A stretch of DNA of 41,112 nt from JABIDZ01 sp964402905 (GCA_964402905.1 CAYODU010000003.1:1-41112); one strand, 5' to 3'. Shown: positions 7,097-15,329, counted from the first letter of the stretch. Program-made: numbers and translations. The notes: a model not told the origin generated them from the letters alone.

Positions 7097-8617
7097 ATGC
7101 CTGAATTAAATGAGCAGTTAGGAACAGTTGTTTCTACTATGGAAGGGCCTTCTCCAAGTAGAGTAGATTTTGTTGTTAATAATGGAAAAGCTCACAAAGG
7201 AATGTTTGTCGAATTAGAGTATAGCGAAGGCACCATGATTTGCATGGTGGAAGAACTGGTTAAAACAAATCGTTATTTTGAGAGGCCTGATTCAGTAAAA
7301 GCGATTGGCCCAGAGCTTGAAAAAAATTTTCCAATTGCAGATTGGGAATTCCTTTTGGGAAAAGCAAAACCCCTTGGGGTATTTCAAAACAATCGGGTTC
7401 TTCGTTCAACTTTTCCTCCTTCTCCGGGAACAAAAGTTTTTATTGCAAAAAAAGAGCATATAAAAAAGTTTTTGGGTTTAGAAGAAAAGGGACTTGATAT
7501 TGGTGAAATACAATTCCATGAAATTCCACTTAAGTTAAATCTTTCAAAACTATTACAAAAGCACTTGGCAGTTCTTGCAATGAGCGGAGCCGGGAAATCA
7601 TATTTTATTAGTGTTCTAATAGAAGAAATTCTTTCGCGCACAAAAGAACAAGGACAAATAGCTTTAGTTGTTTTTGATACTCACGGGGAGTACACTTGTT
7701 TTGGCGAATCAGCAAAAGAAGGTTTTATGGATTTTTCTTCTAAAACAAGAATAGTTGATGCTAACAAAATAAAAATTGCTTTATCAAATGTTTCTCCAAC
7801 ACTAATTTTTTCTTTGGCTTCTTCTCTAACCCCGGTGCAAAAAAGAGAGTTTGTTAAAATCATTTCAAAATTAAAATCCGAAATGAAATCTGGTGTTGGT
7901 CCATTTGATCTTAACTCTGTGAGAGCAGAAGCGGCTGAGCTCGAACCAAAAACAAGTGCTTCAATAATAAGTGCGGTTGATGAATTAGAACAATTGAATT
8001 TGTTTTCAAAAGTTGATTCGCCAAGTATTTTTGATTTAGTTGTACCTGGGCATTTAGTTGCAATAGATTTGAATGGAATTATTTCAGATAAAAAAAAGCA
8101 GTTAATAGTAGCTTATTTTTCAAATAAATTATTTAATGCGCGTCGCCAGAAAAAAATTGCCCCATTTGCATTGCTTTTAGAAGAAGCCCACAATTTTATT
8201 CCCGAATCAACTGCTGCAGACCATGCTTTAGCCAGAAGTACTTTGCGGACAATTGCAAGAGAGGGAAGAAAATTTGGTTCTGCTTTAATAGTTGTTTCTC
8301 AGCGCCCAAAGCGCCTTGACACTACAACCCTTGCTAATTGCAACACAAACATTATTTTGCGTATAACCAATCCATATGATTTGGATCACATAAAACAGAG
8401 TAGTGAGGGGCTTGATGCGGGAAGTATTAATATGATTTCTTCGCTAAGAGTTGGAGAAGCCCTTGTTGTGGGAGAAGCTGTTAGTGCCCCAACTTTTTTC
8501 AAAGTGCGTTTACGTAAATCCCAGCCAAGTAGACACGAAACAACTCTTGAAGAATCTGCAAAAAGGTTCCAATTAGATGTCATAAAAAAAGATGAAGAAA
8601 CAAATGCTTTTTTATAA
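7097..8617 (+). CDS. herA: DNA double-strand-break repair helicase/translocase HerA
   Basis: HerA is a hexameric FtsK/VirD4-like ATPase that pairs with NurA to resect DNA ends. The 506-aa protein has an N-terminal HAS-barrel (about residues 1-100: MPELNEQLGTVV, FVELEYSEG), Walker A MSGAGKSY at 162-169, Walker B LLLEEAHNF near 359-367, and the downstream arginine-rich segments ARSTLRTIAREGRKFG and VVSQRPKRLD typical of HerA. The ATG at 7097 is placed 30 nt after a TATA box, so a leaderless mRNA is likely. Archaeal herA usually sits beside nurA, mre11 and rad50; here the set is scattered over 8.5 kb and mre11 is not in the window. Confidence 0.95.
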   Translation: MPELNEQLGTVVSTMEGPSPSRVDFVVNNGKAHKGMFVELEYSEGTMICMVEELVKTNRYFERPDSVKAIGPELEKNFPIADWEFLLGKAKPLGVFQNNRVLRSTFPPSPGTKVFIAKKEHIKKFLGLEEKGLDIGEIQFHEIPLKLNLSKLLQKHLAVLAMSGAGKSYFISVLIEEILSRTKEQGQIALVVFDTHGEYTCFGESAKEGFMDFSSKTRIVDANKIKIALSNVSPTLIFSLASSLTPVQKREFVKIISKLKSEMKSGVGPFDLNSVRAEAAELEPKTSASIISAVDELEQLNLFSKVDSPSIFDLVVPGHLVAIDLNGIISDKKKQLIVAYFSNKLFNARRQKKIAPFALLLEEAHNFIPESTAADHALARSTLRTIAREGRKFGSALIVVSQRPKRLDTTTLANCNTNIILRITNPYDLDHIKQSSEGLDAGSINMISSLRVGEALVVGEAVSAPTFFKVRLRKSQPSRHETTLEESAKRFQLDVIKKDEETNAFL

Positions 8618-8629
8618 AATTTATTTCAC

Positions 8630-8649
8630 CACCGGCACGGTAGTCTAAG
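8630..8649 (+). promoter_or_regulatory. Shared promoter element upstream of the polB-like gene
   Basis: CACCGGCACGGTAGTCTAAG begins 55 bp before the ATG, the same distance as at nurA, and about 23 bp before the TATA box TTTATAAA (about 8653-8660). It matches the herA copy at CGGCACGGTA and at the trailing CTAAG. Confidence 0.7.
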
Positions 8650-8684
8650 TTTGTTTATAAATTACCAAAACTTCAATTTAGTTC

Positions 8685-10166
8685 ATGCTCCAACACGCAT
8701 ATCTCACAAAGGTTAGTTTCAACCCAGATAAAAAAGAGATTTTGGTGGAGTTTAGTAATAAAGAAACACGGATAGTAAAGCGCTATCCCTTTTTTCCTTT
8801 TTTTGTCCTTCCAAAAGAAATGGGAAAAGAAAAAATAACTGAGTTGTTGCTCGGTTTGGGTTTCAAAAAATTCAGTGTTACTGAGGATGAGAATCTTCAT
8901 ATCTCTGCAGCACACTTTTTTGAATTAAAACAAATGGCTTTTGCTATTGCAAAAGCAACAGATAAAATGCCAGTTGTTGTTGAACCCGAACGTGCATTTT
9001 TAATACAACAAAAATGGACTTATTTTGATTCTTTTTCTTTCGAAAATAATGTTCTAGAAAAAATTTCATCTGAAAAAGAGATTGGTTTTTTCATCACCCC
9101 TGAAATACCATTCAATGAGGCCCTGAGTTTAAATGAAGAAGAAACATTGTTTCTTGTAAAGCAAAGCGCTTTTTCTTCCTTGCTTTTGCTTCCACTAAAC
9201 AAAGTTCCTTCTTCTCCTCAGGAAAAAACAGAAGTTTTTCTTGAAAACATTTTTTTCAAAAAGGGTTTTACTGTTTCTTGGAAAAAAAGTGATTCTCTTT
9301 TTAATCCAAAGCAGTTTGCGCCCACTTGTTCTTTTGATTCTTTTTCAACAATAGATTTTTCTCTTGTGTGGGTACAATTACTTTCAAAAAACTTTTTTAA
9401 TATTGGGCACGATACTCTTAATTGTGATTGTTGTAAACCAATAAAGTTAAATGATAAAAATGTATTGCCTTCTTCACGGATAGAAATTGTTTTTAATGAA
9501 GATTATTTTTTTTATGAATCCTCTTCAGATGCTTTTGCACTTAATTTTCATAAAGAAAATGATTTGAAGGAAAAACGTCTTGAAAAAAAGAAAGAGTTTT
9601 TCATGAAGATGTATCCAGTTGGGCCTTTTTTTAGTGGTCAAAAAGAAAAAGTTCCCCTAAGTGATGCAAAAATGCTTTTGGATACTGGGAAGGTTTCACT
9701 TGAAAAAAATCATTTGTTACAATGGTTTTGTACAAAAAAAGAAAGTTTTCTCTCTGAGGAAATAAGGCAAATAAATACAATGCTTTTTAATTCAAAACAA
9801 ATTATTGAATCTGTTCCAGAGCTTTTTTTATCCACAAAAAAGGTTGGTGCCTATTATACTTTTTTCTTTTCAACAGCCCTGAGTGAAATTGCTTCAGAAA
9901 TACCTTTTCAGTTAACAAATAACTTTTCTCGTTTTTCTTCTTATGGAATCGCTAAAGCGATTTTGTCTATACAAGAAGAAACGCTTTTTCAGTTCAAGAA
10001 GTTTTCTGAGAAAAAAGGTTATAGAATATTGTTCTCTGATAGAAAAAATGTTTTTGTTAAAGGCTTTTCTTCGCTTGCTTTGGCCAAGGGTTTTTCAAAA
10101 GAGCTTTCTCTCCCACAACCAATAATAAAGGGATTTGCAAAGAAAACAAGGGTTCTTGTACAATAA
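8685..10166 (+). CDS. Apparently inactivated, shortened family B DNA polymerase homologue
   Basis: The 493-aa protein has no obvious enzyme signature at first sight, but its order of segments follows family B polymerases. Residues 1-120 resemble the N-terminal domain: a strand pair ending YPFFPFFVLP (compare FxPYFYAL), an IxELLxxLGF helix, and VVVEPERAFLIQQKW matching the DIPFAKRYLI stretch. Residues 223-245 contain IDFSLVWVQL and HDTLNCDCC, aligning with motif A plus the SPDTL segment (DFxSLYPS..SPDTLN), with D224 kept and SLYPS lost. Residues 449-458 LFSDRKNVFV align with motif C YxDTDSxFV; the second Asp is K454. The exonuclease motifs and K-NSxYG motif B are not seen, and the length is far below the usual 750-800 aa. 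Assignment is by eye. It is likely non-catalytic. It shares its promoter element with nurA, herA and rad50, suggesting a role in end repair. Confidence 0.62.
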   Translation: MLQHAYLTKVSFNPDKKEILVEFSNKETRIVKRYPFFPFFVLPKEMGKEKITELLLGLGFKKFSVTEDENLHISAAHFFELKQMAFAIAKATDKMPVVVEPERAFLIQQKWTYFDSFSFENNVLEKISSEKEIGFFITPEIPFNEALSLNEEETLFLVKQSAFSSLLLLPLNKVPSSPQEKTEVFLENIFFKKGFTVSWKKSDSLFNPKQFAPTCSFDSFSTIDFSLVWVQLLSKNFFNIGHDTLNCDCCKPIKLNDKNVLPSSRIEIVFNEDYFFYESSSDAFALNFHKENDLKEKRLEKKKEFFMKMYPVGPFFSGQKEKVPLSDAKMLLDTGKVSLEKNHLLQWFCTKKESFLSEEIRQINTMLFNSKQIIESVPELFLSTKKVGAYYTFFFSTALSEIASEIPFQLTNNFSRFSSYGIAKAILSIQEETLFQFKKFSEKKGYRILFSDRKNVFVKGFSSLALAKGFSKELSLPQPIIKGFAKKTRVLVQ

Positions 10167-10276
10167 TATAAACAAAAAATATGACAAACAATTATGTATA
10201 AGACATTCTTTGTTTTTGTTGCGTTAAGGCTACTTTTTTAAAGCTTCTTATTGAATTATTTCTTATTGGTGAGCAA

Positions 10277-10483
10277 ATGTCAAAACTAACTAGATTTGAA
10301 TTAACTCGTGTTTTAAGTGCAAGGGCACTGCAGTTGTCTCTTGGGGCACCGCCACTAGTAAAAGGCACTAAGGATCTTTCAATGCTTGGGGCTGCAGAAA
10401 AAGAGTACTTGGGAAAAGTTTTGCCTATGAGTGTTCTTAGAAAATATCCAAATGGAAAATTAGTGAGAGTAGAATTAGCTTAG
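10277..10483 (+). CDS. rpoK: DNA-directed RNA polymerase subunit K (Rpb6/omega homologue)
   Basis: The 68-aa protein matches archaeal RpoK: LTRFELTRVLSARALQLSLG then APPLV is the core xTRFExARxIGxRALQLSMGAP motif, and the C-terminus (VLPMSVLRKYPNGKLVRVEL) matches the family end, IPI.(V/I)(R/K)..P.G. The subunit stabilises the polymerase clamp. It has a GGTG ribosome-binding site exactly 5 nt before the ATG and a TATA-like TTTTTTAAAG about 40 nt upstream. rps17e follows after 8 bp. Confidence 0.9.
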   Translation: MSKLTRFELTRVLSARALQLSLGAPPLVKGTKDLSMLGAAEKEYLGKVLPMSVLRKYPNGKLVRVELA

Positions 10484-10491
10484 GTGTATTA

Positions 10492-10695
10492 ATGGGTAAA
10501 TCAGTTTCTAAGGGATTAAAATACAGGGCAGAAGTTATGTTGCGAGAGTTCCCTGAAAAATTTGGAAAAGATTTTGAAAAAAATAAGTTAGCACTAAATA
10601 CTTTTGAATTAGGTTTATCAAAAACAAATAGAAATGTTGTTGCTGGATTTATAATTCGTCTTGCAAAAAGAAAAGACAAAGAAGCTACTAAGTAA
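10492..10695 (+). CDS. rps17e: Small-subunit ribosomal protein eS17
   Basis: The 67-aa protein follows the eS17 pattern: GLKYRAEVMLREFPEKFGKD, then FEKNKLAL and NRNVVAGFIIRLAKRK (family: ..A..LLE.YP.KF..DFE.NK......SK.LRN.IAGY.T.L.K). It is a protein of the archaeal/eukaryotic 30S head region. It starts 8 bp after rpoK and has its own GGTG site 5 nt before the ATG, so the two are an operon coupling transcription and translation genes. Confidence 0.9.
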   Translation: MGKSVSKGLKYRAEVMLREFPEKFGKDFEKNKLALNTFELGLSKTNRNVVAGFIIRLAKRKDKEATK

Positions 10696-10721
10696 ATTCT
10701 TTTTTTAATCCTATAACTATT

Positions 10722-12770
10722 TTAATAATTACTTATCTGTTCGCTTTTTGTTGCTTCATCTAAATCCTTGTTTCTTTGTAGTAAATAAAGATTGCTTGTT
10801 GCTGCGCTTTCAAGTTCTTTTTCGTGTGTAATAACAAATATTTGTGTTACTAGTTTTGGTAAATCATCTCGTAACATAGAACTTAATCTTTGGATTGCAT
10901 TAGAATCAAGATTGTGTGTTGGCTCATCCAGTATAAGCATTGATAGTTGTTTTGTGAGCACAAGAGAAAAAGCAATTCTTATACATAGTGCAGCGGCACT
11001 TCTTTCTCCACCAGAAAGAATTCCTTCTACCCTAATCCAAGAATTATTTCTTGTTAGTACTTGTAAATCATAACCGTTTTCCACAACGCACAATCTGGCG
11101 TCTACAAAATCTTTGTATGGATAAATATTGTTCCAGATATTTGACATTGCTTCATTAATTGTTTCAAGGAGTGCTTGTCTTAGTTCTACTTGTGTAGCCA
11201 TTAGGCAATTTCCAAATACTCCAAGTTTCTTTGCAGCCAGATCAGTTCGCTTTATTTCCTCTTCCATTTCAGTAATGCTCTTTTTTATTAAACATATTTT
11301 TTCAAGTGTTTGACGATGGCTTTCTATTAGTTCCTTTGAAGATTTGGTTTTTGCCAGAGCTAATTCTTTTTTTGTTTTTAATTCAAAAAAATCTTTTCGT
11401 GCTTTGCTAAGTTTCTCAGAATCAAAACCAACTTCTTTTATTTCTTTTTCAATAATGGGTAATTGTTTTTGTATTTCTAAAAGTTGTTTTTTCTTCGCAT
11501 CTATACTCTTAGCTTGTTTTTCATCGGCTTGTAGTGAGAAAAGTTCTCTTTTTTTCTCATCAACAATTTTTCTTATTTCCTCAGTTTCTTTTTCTAATAA
11601 AGTAATTTGTTTTTTTAAGTCGTTTATTTTTTTATCAGTTTCTTTTTCTTCTTCAGTAATTTGCTTTATTTCTTTTTGAGCTTTTTCAATATAATCTTTT
11701 TTGTGTTCCTCAGTAAGCTTTTGTTTGCATTTGGGGCAATTTCCATGAAGAAAAGAAATTTCTTTTATTTCTTTTTCCAAGCTACTTTTTCTATAACTAA
11801 TTACTTTCCCTTCTTCAGAAATTACTTTGAGATTTGACTCAATTTTTTCGCACTCTTTTTCTTTTCTGTTTTGTTCTTCAACAGCCAGGGTAGTTTCTTT
11901 TTTTATTTTATCAATTTCTTTTATTATTTCTTCTAGATTAATTTTTTGATTTTCTTTAACATCTTTTTCAATATTTTCTAAAAGAGCTTTATTTGAAATA
12001 ATTTCTTCTTTTAATTTTAAATGCTTTTTTTCTTTTTGTTCAAAAAGAAGATATTCTTTTTCTTTTTCTATAATTTCTTTTCCAATGCCCAAACTTATTT
12101 CTTCTAATTCTTTGAGCATTTGTTCTTCTTCTTTTATCTTTGCAACTATTTTTTCTTCTTCGTGCGACTTAATATTTTCCTTTTGTCTTAATACACTCTC
12201 ATTTTTATCTTTGTTTTCCTTGTTGAACTGATTTTGTAGTGTCAAAGCGTTTTTTCTCGCATTCTCATATTTTTCAAGTTCAAGTAATTCATCAAACTTT
12301 TTTTTTCTTTCACCAGGGCTTAATTTGAGAAAAAAATCTATTTCATTTTGTTCTGCATAAACAGCTCGACTAAATAATTCGTAACTTAACCCAAGTATCA
12401 ATTCAATTTTTTCGTTAACATCTTTTTGTTTTGGCCCCGCTATTAATCTGTTTTCTTTGTAGAGTTTTGCTTCGTTTGTTGAATCAGCATTTATTATTCT
12501 TTCTACGCGATACTTGTCTTCTCCGTGACTAAAAAAAAGTGTTGTCTCTGCTTTTGAACAAGGATTAGGTTTATTCATTATTATTTCGTTTAAAGTAACT
12601 TGCTTACTTTTTAATTGGGGGAAAGTGCCAAATAAGGAGTAGCTAATTGCATTAACTATGGAGCTTTTTCCAGAACCCATTACTCCAACAATAACATTAG
12701 TTCCTTTACCAAAAGTAAAAGTGCTTTCGTGGTGTGTCCGCCAGTTTTTGATTTCCAGTGACTCAATCAT
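10722..12770 (-). CDS. rad50: DNA double-strand-break repair ATPase Rad50
   Basis: This SMC-like ATPase forms the Mre11-Rad50 complex that tethers and processes DNA ends. The 682-aa protein has N-terminal MIESLEIKNWRTHHES, Walker A GVMGSGKS at 29-36 and a Q-loop region YAEQNEIDFFL. Two long Glu/Lys-rich coiled coils flank the zinc hook CPKC (C345, C348). The C-terminal ABC half carries signature LSGGERSAAALCIRIAFSLV, Walker B MLILDEPTHNLD and the H-loop VITHEKE. The upstream in-frame start is rejected because a TATA-like CTTTTTATTG lies 30 nt before the MIESLEI ATG. mre11 is not in the window. The promoter carries the GTTCGGCAC element shared with nurA and herA. Confidence 0.96.
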   Translation of the reverse strand: MIESLEIKNWRTHHESTFTFGKGTNVIVGVMGSGKSSIVNAISYSLFGTFPQLKSKQVTLNEIIMNKPNPCSKAETTLFFSHGEDKYRVERIINADSTNEAKLYKENRLIAGPKQKDVNEKIELILGLSYELFSRAVYAEQNEIDFFLKLSPGERKKKFDELLELEKYENARKNALTLQNQFNKENKDKNESVLRQKENIKSHEEEKIVAKIKEEEQMLKELEEISLGIGKEIIEKEKEYLLFEQKEKKHLKLKEEIISNKALLENIEKDVKENQKINLEEIIKEIDKIKKETTLAVEEQNRKEKECEKIESNLKVISEEGKVISYRKSSLEKEIKEISFLHGNCPKCKQKLTEEHKKDYIEKAQKEIKQITEEEKETDKKINDLKKQITLLEKETEEIRKIVDEKKRELFSLQADEKQAKSIDAKKKQLLEIQKQLPIIEKEIKEVGFDSEKLSKARKDFFELKTKKELALAKTKSSKELIESHRQTLEKICLIKKSITEMEEEIKRTDLAAKKLGVFGNCLMATQVELRQALLETINEAMSNIWNNIYPYKDFVDARLCVVENGYDLQVLTRNNSWIRVEGILSGGERSAAALCIRIAFSLVLTKQLSMLILDEPTHNLDSNAIQRLSSMLRDDLPKLVTQIFVITHEKELESAATSNLYLLQRNKDLDEATKSEQISNY

Positions 12771-12813
12771 TAATATGCCTTGATTGAAAAACAATAAAAA
12801 GAGTGTGAGGGGG

Positions 12814-12824
12814 GCGTGCCGAAC
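12814..12824 (-). promoter_or_regulatory. Shared promoter element upstream of rad50
   Basis: Read on the minus strand, GTTCGGCACGC starts 54 bp before the rad50 ATG and about 24 bp before its TATA-like CTTTTTATTG. It is identical to the first nine to ten positions of the herA and nurA copies. The 3' half diverges into a C-run (CCCCCC). It lies in the 91-bp gap after the aEF1B gene. Confidence 0.68.
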
Positions 12825-12861
12825 AAAAAATAAGGTTGATTTTGTTTTTTATTAAAAGAAT

Positions 12862-13128
12862 TTATGAAATAAGTGTAACGCCGTCTAGTTCAACTTGATT
12901 TATTCCATCTATTTTTGAGACAGCTTCTTCTAATCTAGGCATTACTCCATCAGTTTTATCCGGTACAATATAACCTACTCTTATTACTTCTATACCAAAG
13001 CCAATAGGTTCTCTTTTTAGGTCTTGAAATTTAGTATCTGCTAAATCTAGTTCTCTCAAAGACTTTTCTACTTTGTCTAGATTCTCAGGATCAGAAAATA
13101 CTTTGAATATAACCATAGCTTTTCCCAT
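12862..13128 (-). CDS. ef1b: Translation elongation factor aEF1B (EF-1 beta)
   Basis: The 88-aa protein has the size and ferredoxin-like sequence of archaeal EF-1 beta, the GDP/GTP exchange factor for EF-1 alpha: MGKAMVIFKVFSDPENLD at the start, REPIGFGIEVIRVGYIVPD in the centre (family: EEPIAFGLKAL.....V.D), and a terminal VDGVTLI-like VELDGVTLIS. It follows the Zn-ribbon gene by 10 bp. The two genes are commonly adjacent in archaea. Confidence 0.93.
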   Translation of the reverse strand: MGKAMVIFKVFSDPENLDKVEKSLRELDLADTKFQDLKREPIGFGIEVIRVGYIVPDKTDGVMPRLEEAVSKIDGINQVELDGVTLIS

Positions 13129-13138
13129 TTCTAATCAC

Positions 13139-13294
13139 TTAAGGGCCTTCAAAACCGCATTCTGGGCAAATATATGGTTTTGCTGCTTCTCTGCAGTTCT
13201 GGCATCGAATTATTTCAGATTTTCCACAAGAGGGACATTTGAATTCGGTTTTTTGATTTGTAACGATCTTATTACAAGTAGTACATATCTTCAT
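13139..13294 (-). CDS. Zn-ribbon RNA-binding protein (COG2888-like), 51 aa
   Basis: This short gene starts at an ATG preceded by GGTGAGAAA. The product is MKICTTCNKIVTN... followed by FKCPSCGKSEIIRCQNC and ending AAKPYICPECGFEGP. It has eight cysteines in four CxxC pairs (CTTC, CPSC, CQNC, CPEC), forming two zinc ribbons. The CPxCGFEGP ending is characteristic of the small archaeal zinc-ribbon family thought to act in translation. It is directly upstream of aEF1B, the usual archaeal arrangement. The exact role is unproven. Confidence 0.88.
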   Translation of the reverse strand: MKICTTCNKIVTNQKTEFKCPSCGKSEIIRCQNCREAAKPYICPECGFEGP

Positions 13295-13470
13295 TTTCTC
13301 ACCAATAATCTTTCAATAAAAGCTTGTCTAAAAAGGTTTTTTGCTTTTCTCACCAATGCTTTTAATATCTATTATCTAACAATTTTCTAAGAAGTAAGCT
13401 TTATAAAAGAAAGCTTTAAGCCCGAAAAAAAGTGTTTTTCTAAAGAATAAGCTTTTGTTTCGGATTATTT

Positions 13471-13542
13471 GGGCCCGTGTGGCAATGGATAACCGGCGAG
13501 ACTTCGGATCTCGAGATGAGGGTTCGATTCCCTCCGGGCCCG
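13471..13542 (+). tRNA. tRNA-Arg, anticodon TCG
   Basis: A 72-nt cloverleaf: 7-bp acceptor GGGCCCG/CGGGCCC, anticodon stem CGAGA/TCTCG closing loop CTTCGGA with anticodon TCG, T-arm GAGGG TTCGATT CCCTC, and discriminator G. CCA is not encoded, consistent with the CCA-adding enzyme encoded nearby. A box A-like CTTTATAAAAG lies at 13399-13409 and a T6 tract follows directly at 13544-13549 as terminator. There is no intron. Confidence 0.95.
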
Positions 13543-13552
13543 CTTTTTTAAT

Positions 13553-13864
13553 TCACTTTTTTTTAGGTTTTCCCCTAGAACTTTTTCTCGCAAAGGTTCC
13601 GTGTTTTGGATCCCATCTTTTCATTGCAGTTAAAGCTTTATCCACGCTTTGGTATCTTTTTGTTCTAGGTTCTCCAGTGCCATAACCACCATCAGCACTA
13701 ATTAGTCGTGCTTTAAAACCGGGTTTTTCTCTGCCCTTTCGAATTTTTATTCCTCTTCTTGTAACAGCCATTTCCCTTGTTTTATTTACTGGAACGCCTC
13801 TTGCGCGCGCAATTTTTTTTTGTAATCTTTTTATTCCGCCTGTTCTTCCACCGTATCTTGGCAT
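13553..13864 (-). CDS. Unknown very basic, glycine-rich protein
   Basis: The 103-aa protein is not recognised. It is strongly positive (Lys/Arg about a third of residues), begins MPRYGGRTGGIKRLQKKIAR and ends KHGTFARKSSRGKPKKK. A central FKARLISADGGYGTGEPRTK segment looks like strands and turns. Its ATG is preceded by GGTGATTAAATG-like spacing. The composition resembles ribosomal or nucleic-acid-binding proteins, and its neighbours are a tRNA and the CCA enzyme, but I could not match a known ribosomal protein. Confidence 0.8.
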   Translation of the reverse strand: MPRYGGRTGGIKRLQKKIARARGVPVNKTREMAVTRRGIKIRKGREKPGFKARLISADGGYGTGEPRTKRYQSVDKALTAMKRWDPKHGTFARKSSRGKPKKK

Positions 13865-13937
13865 TTAATCACCTTCAAATTATATGTTTTCTATATTTAT
13901 TAATCTTTTTACAAAAGACTCACAAATTCTTTATGTT

Positions 13938-15329
13938 TCATTCAAACACTTCTTTTCCTTCTAGGTAACTTGTGAACCATTTAGCGAATTCTCCGCGGTA
14001 ATTCCATAAAAGTCTTTTTTCTCCAAGAACAACTCCTTCAAGTAAACTTGTTTTGAGGGGTTGTTTTTCTTCTATTCCTTTTTCTTTTATAAAATCATGG
14101 AGAACTTGGCTTGCGCTTGTTTTTTGTCTCTCAATTTCGATTACAATTCTGTTTCCTTCTATTCTTGGTCCGCTGATAACTATTCTTTTTTTATTCAAAA
14201 ACTTTTTTGTATTTTCTGTATCCTCAGCTTTTGGTCCAATAATTTTCTTTGATTTTTGTAGTGAAAGTGATTCTAGTTCAAAAATAAAGTAAACATCTTT
14301 TTCGTTGCTCCAAAGAGTTTCGCGTAACACAACAAAATCATTTTCTTTTAGATTTACAGAAATCTGTTTTAGTATTCGTCTTAGTTGTCCCCAAACAAGG
14401 TCGGATAGAATTTCTTTTGGAAAATTCATTTTGAATGCAATCAATTCTTTTTTTGAAAGCATTTCTTCAATCAGTTTTTTTGGCCAAGCATTTTTTTTCT
14501 CTTGGAAAAAGAATCTTTCGCTTGGCTTTTCTAAAAATAATTTGCTTGCGAAAACCATTCTCTCAAATTGTTCTCTTGATAATGCTGATGCGACATTTCT
14601 GTTTGGGTCTACGGGGTCAATTATTGTTAGTGGTGAATCAAATGCTGTGCTTTTTTTATTGCTAATTTTTATTTTTGTTTTATATTTCCATTTCGAAATT
14701 GCTTTTAGTGCTCCCTCAATATTTTTGTAGTGAACTATCAGTAATTCTACTCCGTATCCCGGAAGAGCACAATTTTTCAAATCTGCACCATATGCATTTA
14801 TTCCTTTCAAAAATTGTTTTAGTAATCTTGCATCTCCTCTTTGTTTTTTACTCATTTTTTTTAAAAGAAATCTGTTGTGAAAAGGTGTTCTGTCCACAGC
14901 ACTCTTTTTTTCAGAGCCATTTTTTACAATGTAACCTGGAACTATTTCAACATCGAATCCCTTAATATTCCCGCGGAGGTAGGGGTGTTGTGAATAAGCT
15001 TTTTCCCATTCGTGTCCCTTGAATATAATTTCTCCGATTCTTAGTCCTTCAAATTCAAGTTCTTTTTCGCTTAGTTCTTTGTCAAACATCAAAAACAAGT
15101 CAAGGTCTCTATCACCCCGAAGATGTGTTCCTCTTGCACTGCTCCCACACCATTCTAAATGCGAGTGTTTTCCTTCTGTTGCTAAAACCTTTTTTTGTAT
15201 TTCTAAAACAATTTTTTTTTCTTCTTCAATTTCGTTTTGTGTTGGGGTTATGCGTGCAAGAACATTTTTATAAATCTCTTTTCTTTTATTTGCAATATTA
15301 TTTTTTGGCTTTCTTTTTCTTTTATGCAT
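13938..15329 (-). CDS. cca: CCA-adding tRNA nucleotidyltransferase, archaeal class I
   Basis: The enzyme adds CCA to tRNA 3' ends without a template. The 463-aa protein has the class I polymerase-beta-like head GSSARGTHLRGDRDLDLFLMF with its metal-binding Asp pair, followed by FDVEIVPGY, SAVDRTPFH, the substrate-binding neck GYGVELLIVHY, and IIDPVDPNRNVASALS, all diagnostic for archaeal Cca. The start is placed about 25 nt after an AT-rich TATATAAA-type box shared with the divergent ATPase gene. The tRNA-Arg gene beside it lacks encoded CCA and needs this activity. Confidence 0.96.
   Translation of the reverse strand: MHKRKRKPKNNIANKRKEIYKNVLARITPTQNEIEEEKKIVLEIQKKVLATEGKHSHLEWCGSSARGTHLRGDRDLDLFLMFDKELSEKELEFEGLRIGEIIFKGHEWEKAYSQHPYLRGNIKGFDVEIVPGYIVKNGSEKKSAVDRTPFHNRFLLKKMSKKQRGDARLLKQFLKGINAYGADLKNCALPGYGVELLIVHYKNIEGALKAISKWKYKTKIKISNKKSTAFDSPLTIIDPVDPNRNVASALSREQFERMVFASKLFLEKPSERFFFQEKKNAWPKKLIEEMLSKKELIAFKMNFPKEILSDLVWGQLRRILKQISVNLKENDFVVLRETLWSNEKDVYFIFELESLSLQKSKKIIGPKAEDTENTKKFLNKKRIVISGPRIEGNRIVIEIERQKTSASQVLHDFIKEKGIEEKQPLKTSLLEGVVLGEKRLLWNYRGEFAKWFTSYLEGKEVFE

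Noticed and set aside
8673..8915. Open frame on the minus strand over the start of the polB-like gene
   Set aside because: It is a shadow of the plus-strand gene; no promoter, ribosome-binding site or sequence family supports it.
13455..13685. Open frame spanning the tRNA-Arg gene
   Set aside because: It contains the complete tRNA cloverleaf and antisense of the basic unknown protein; not a protein gene.
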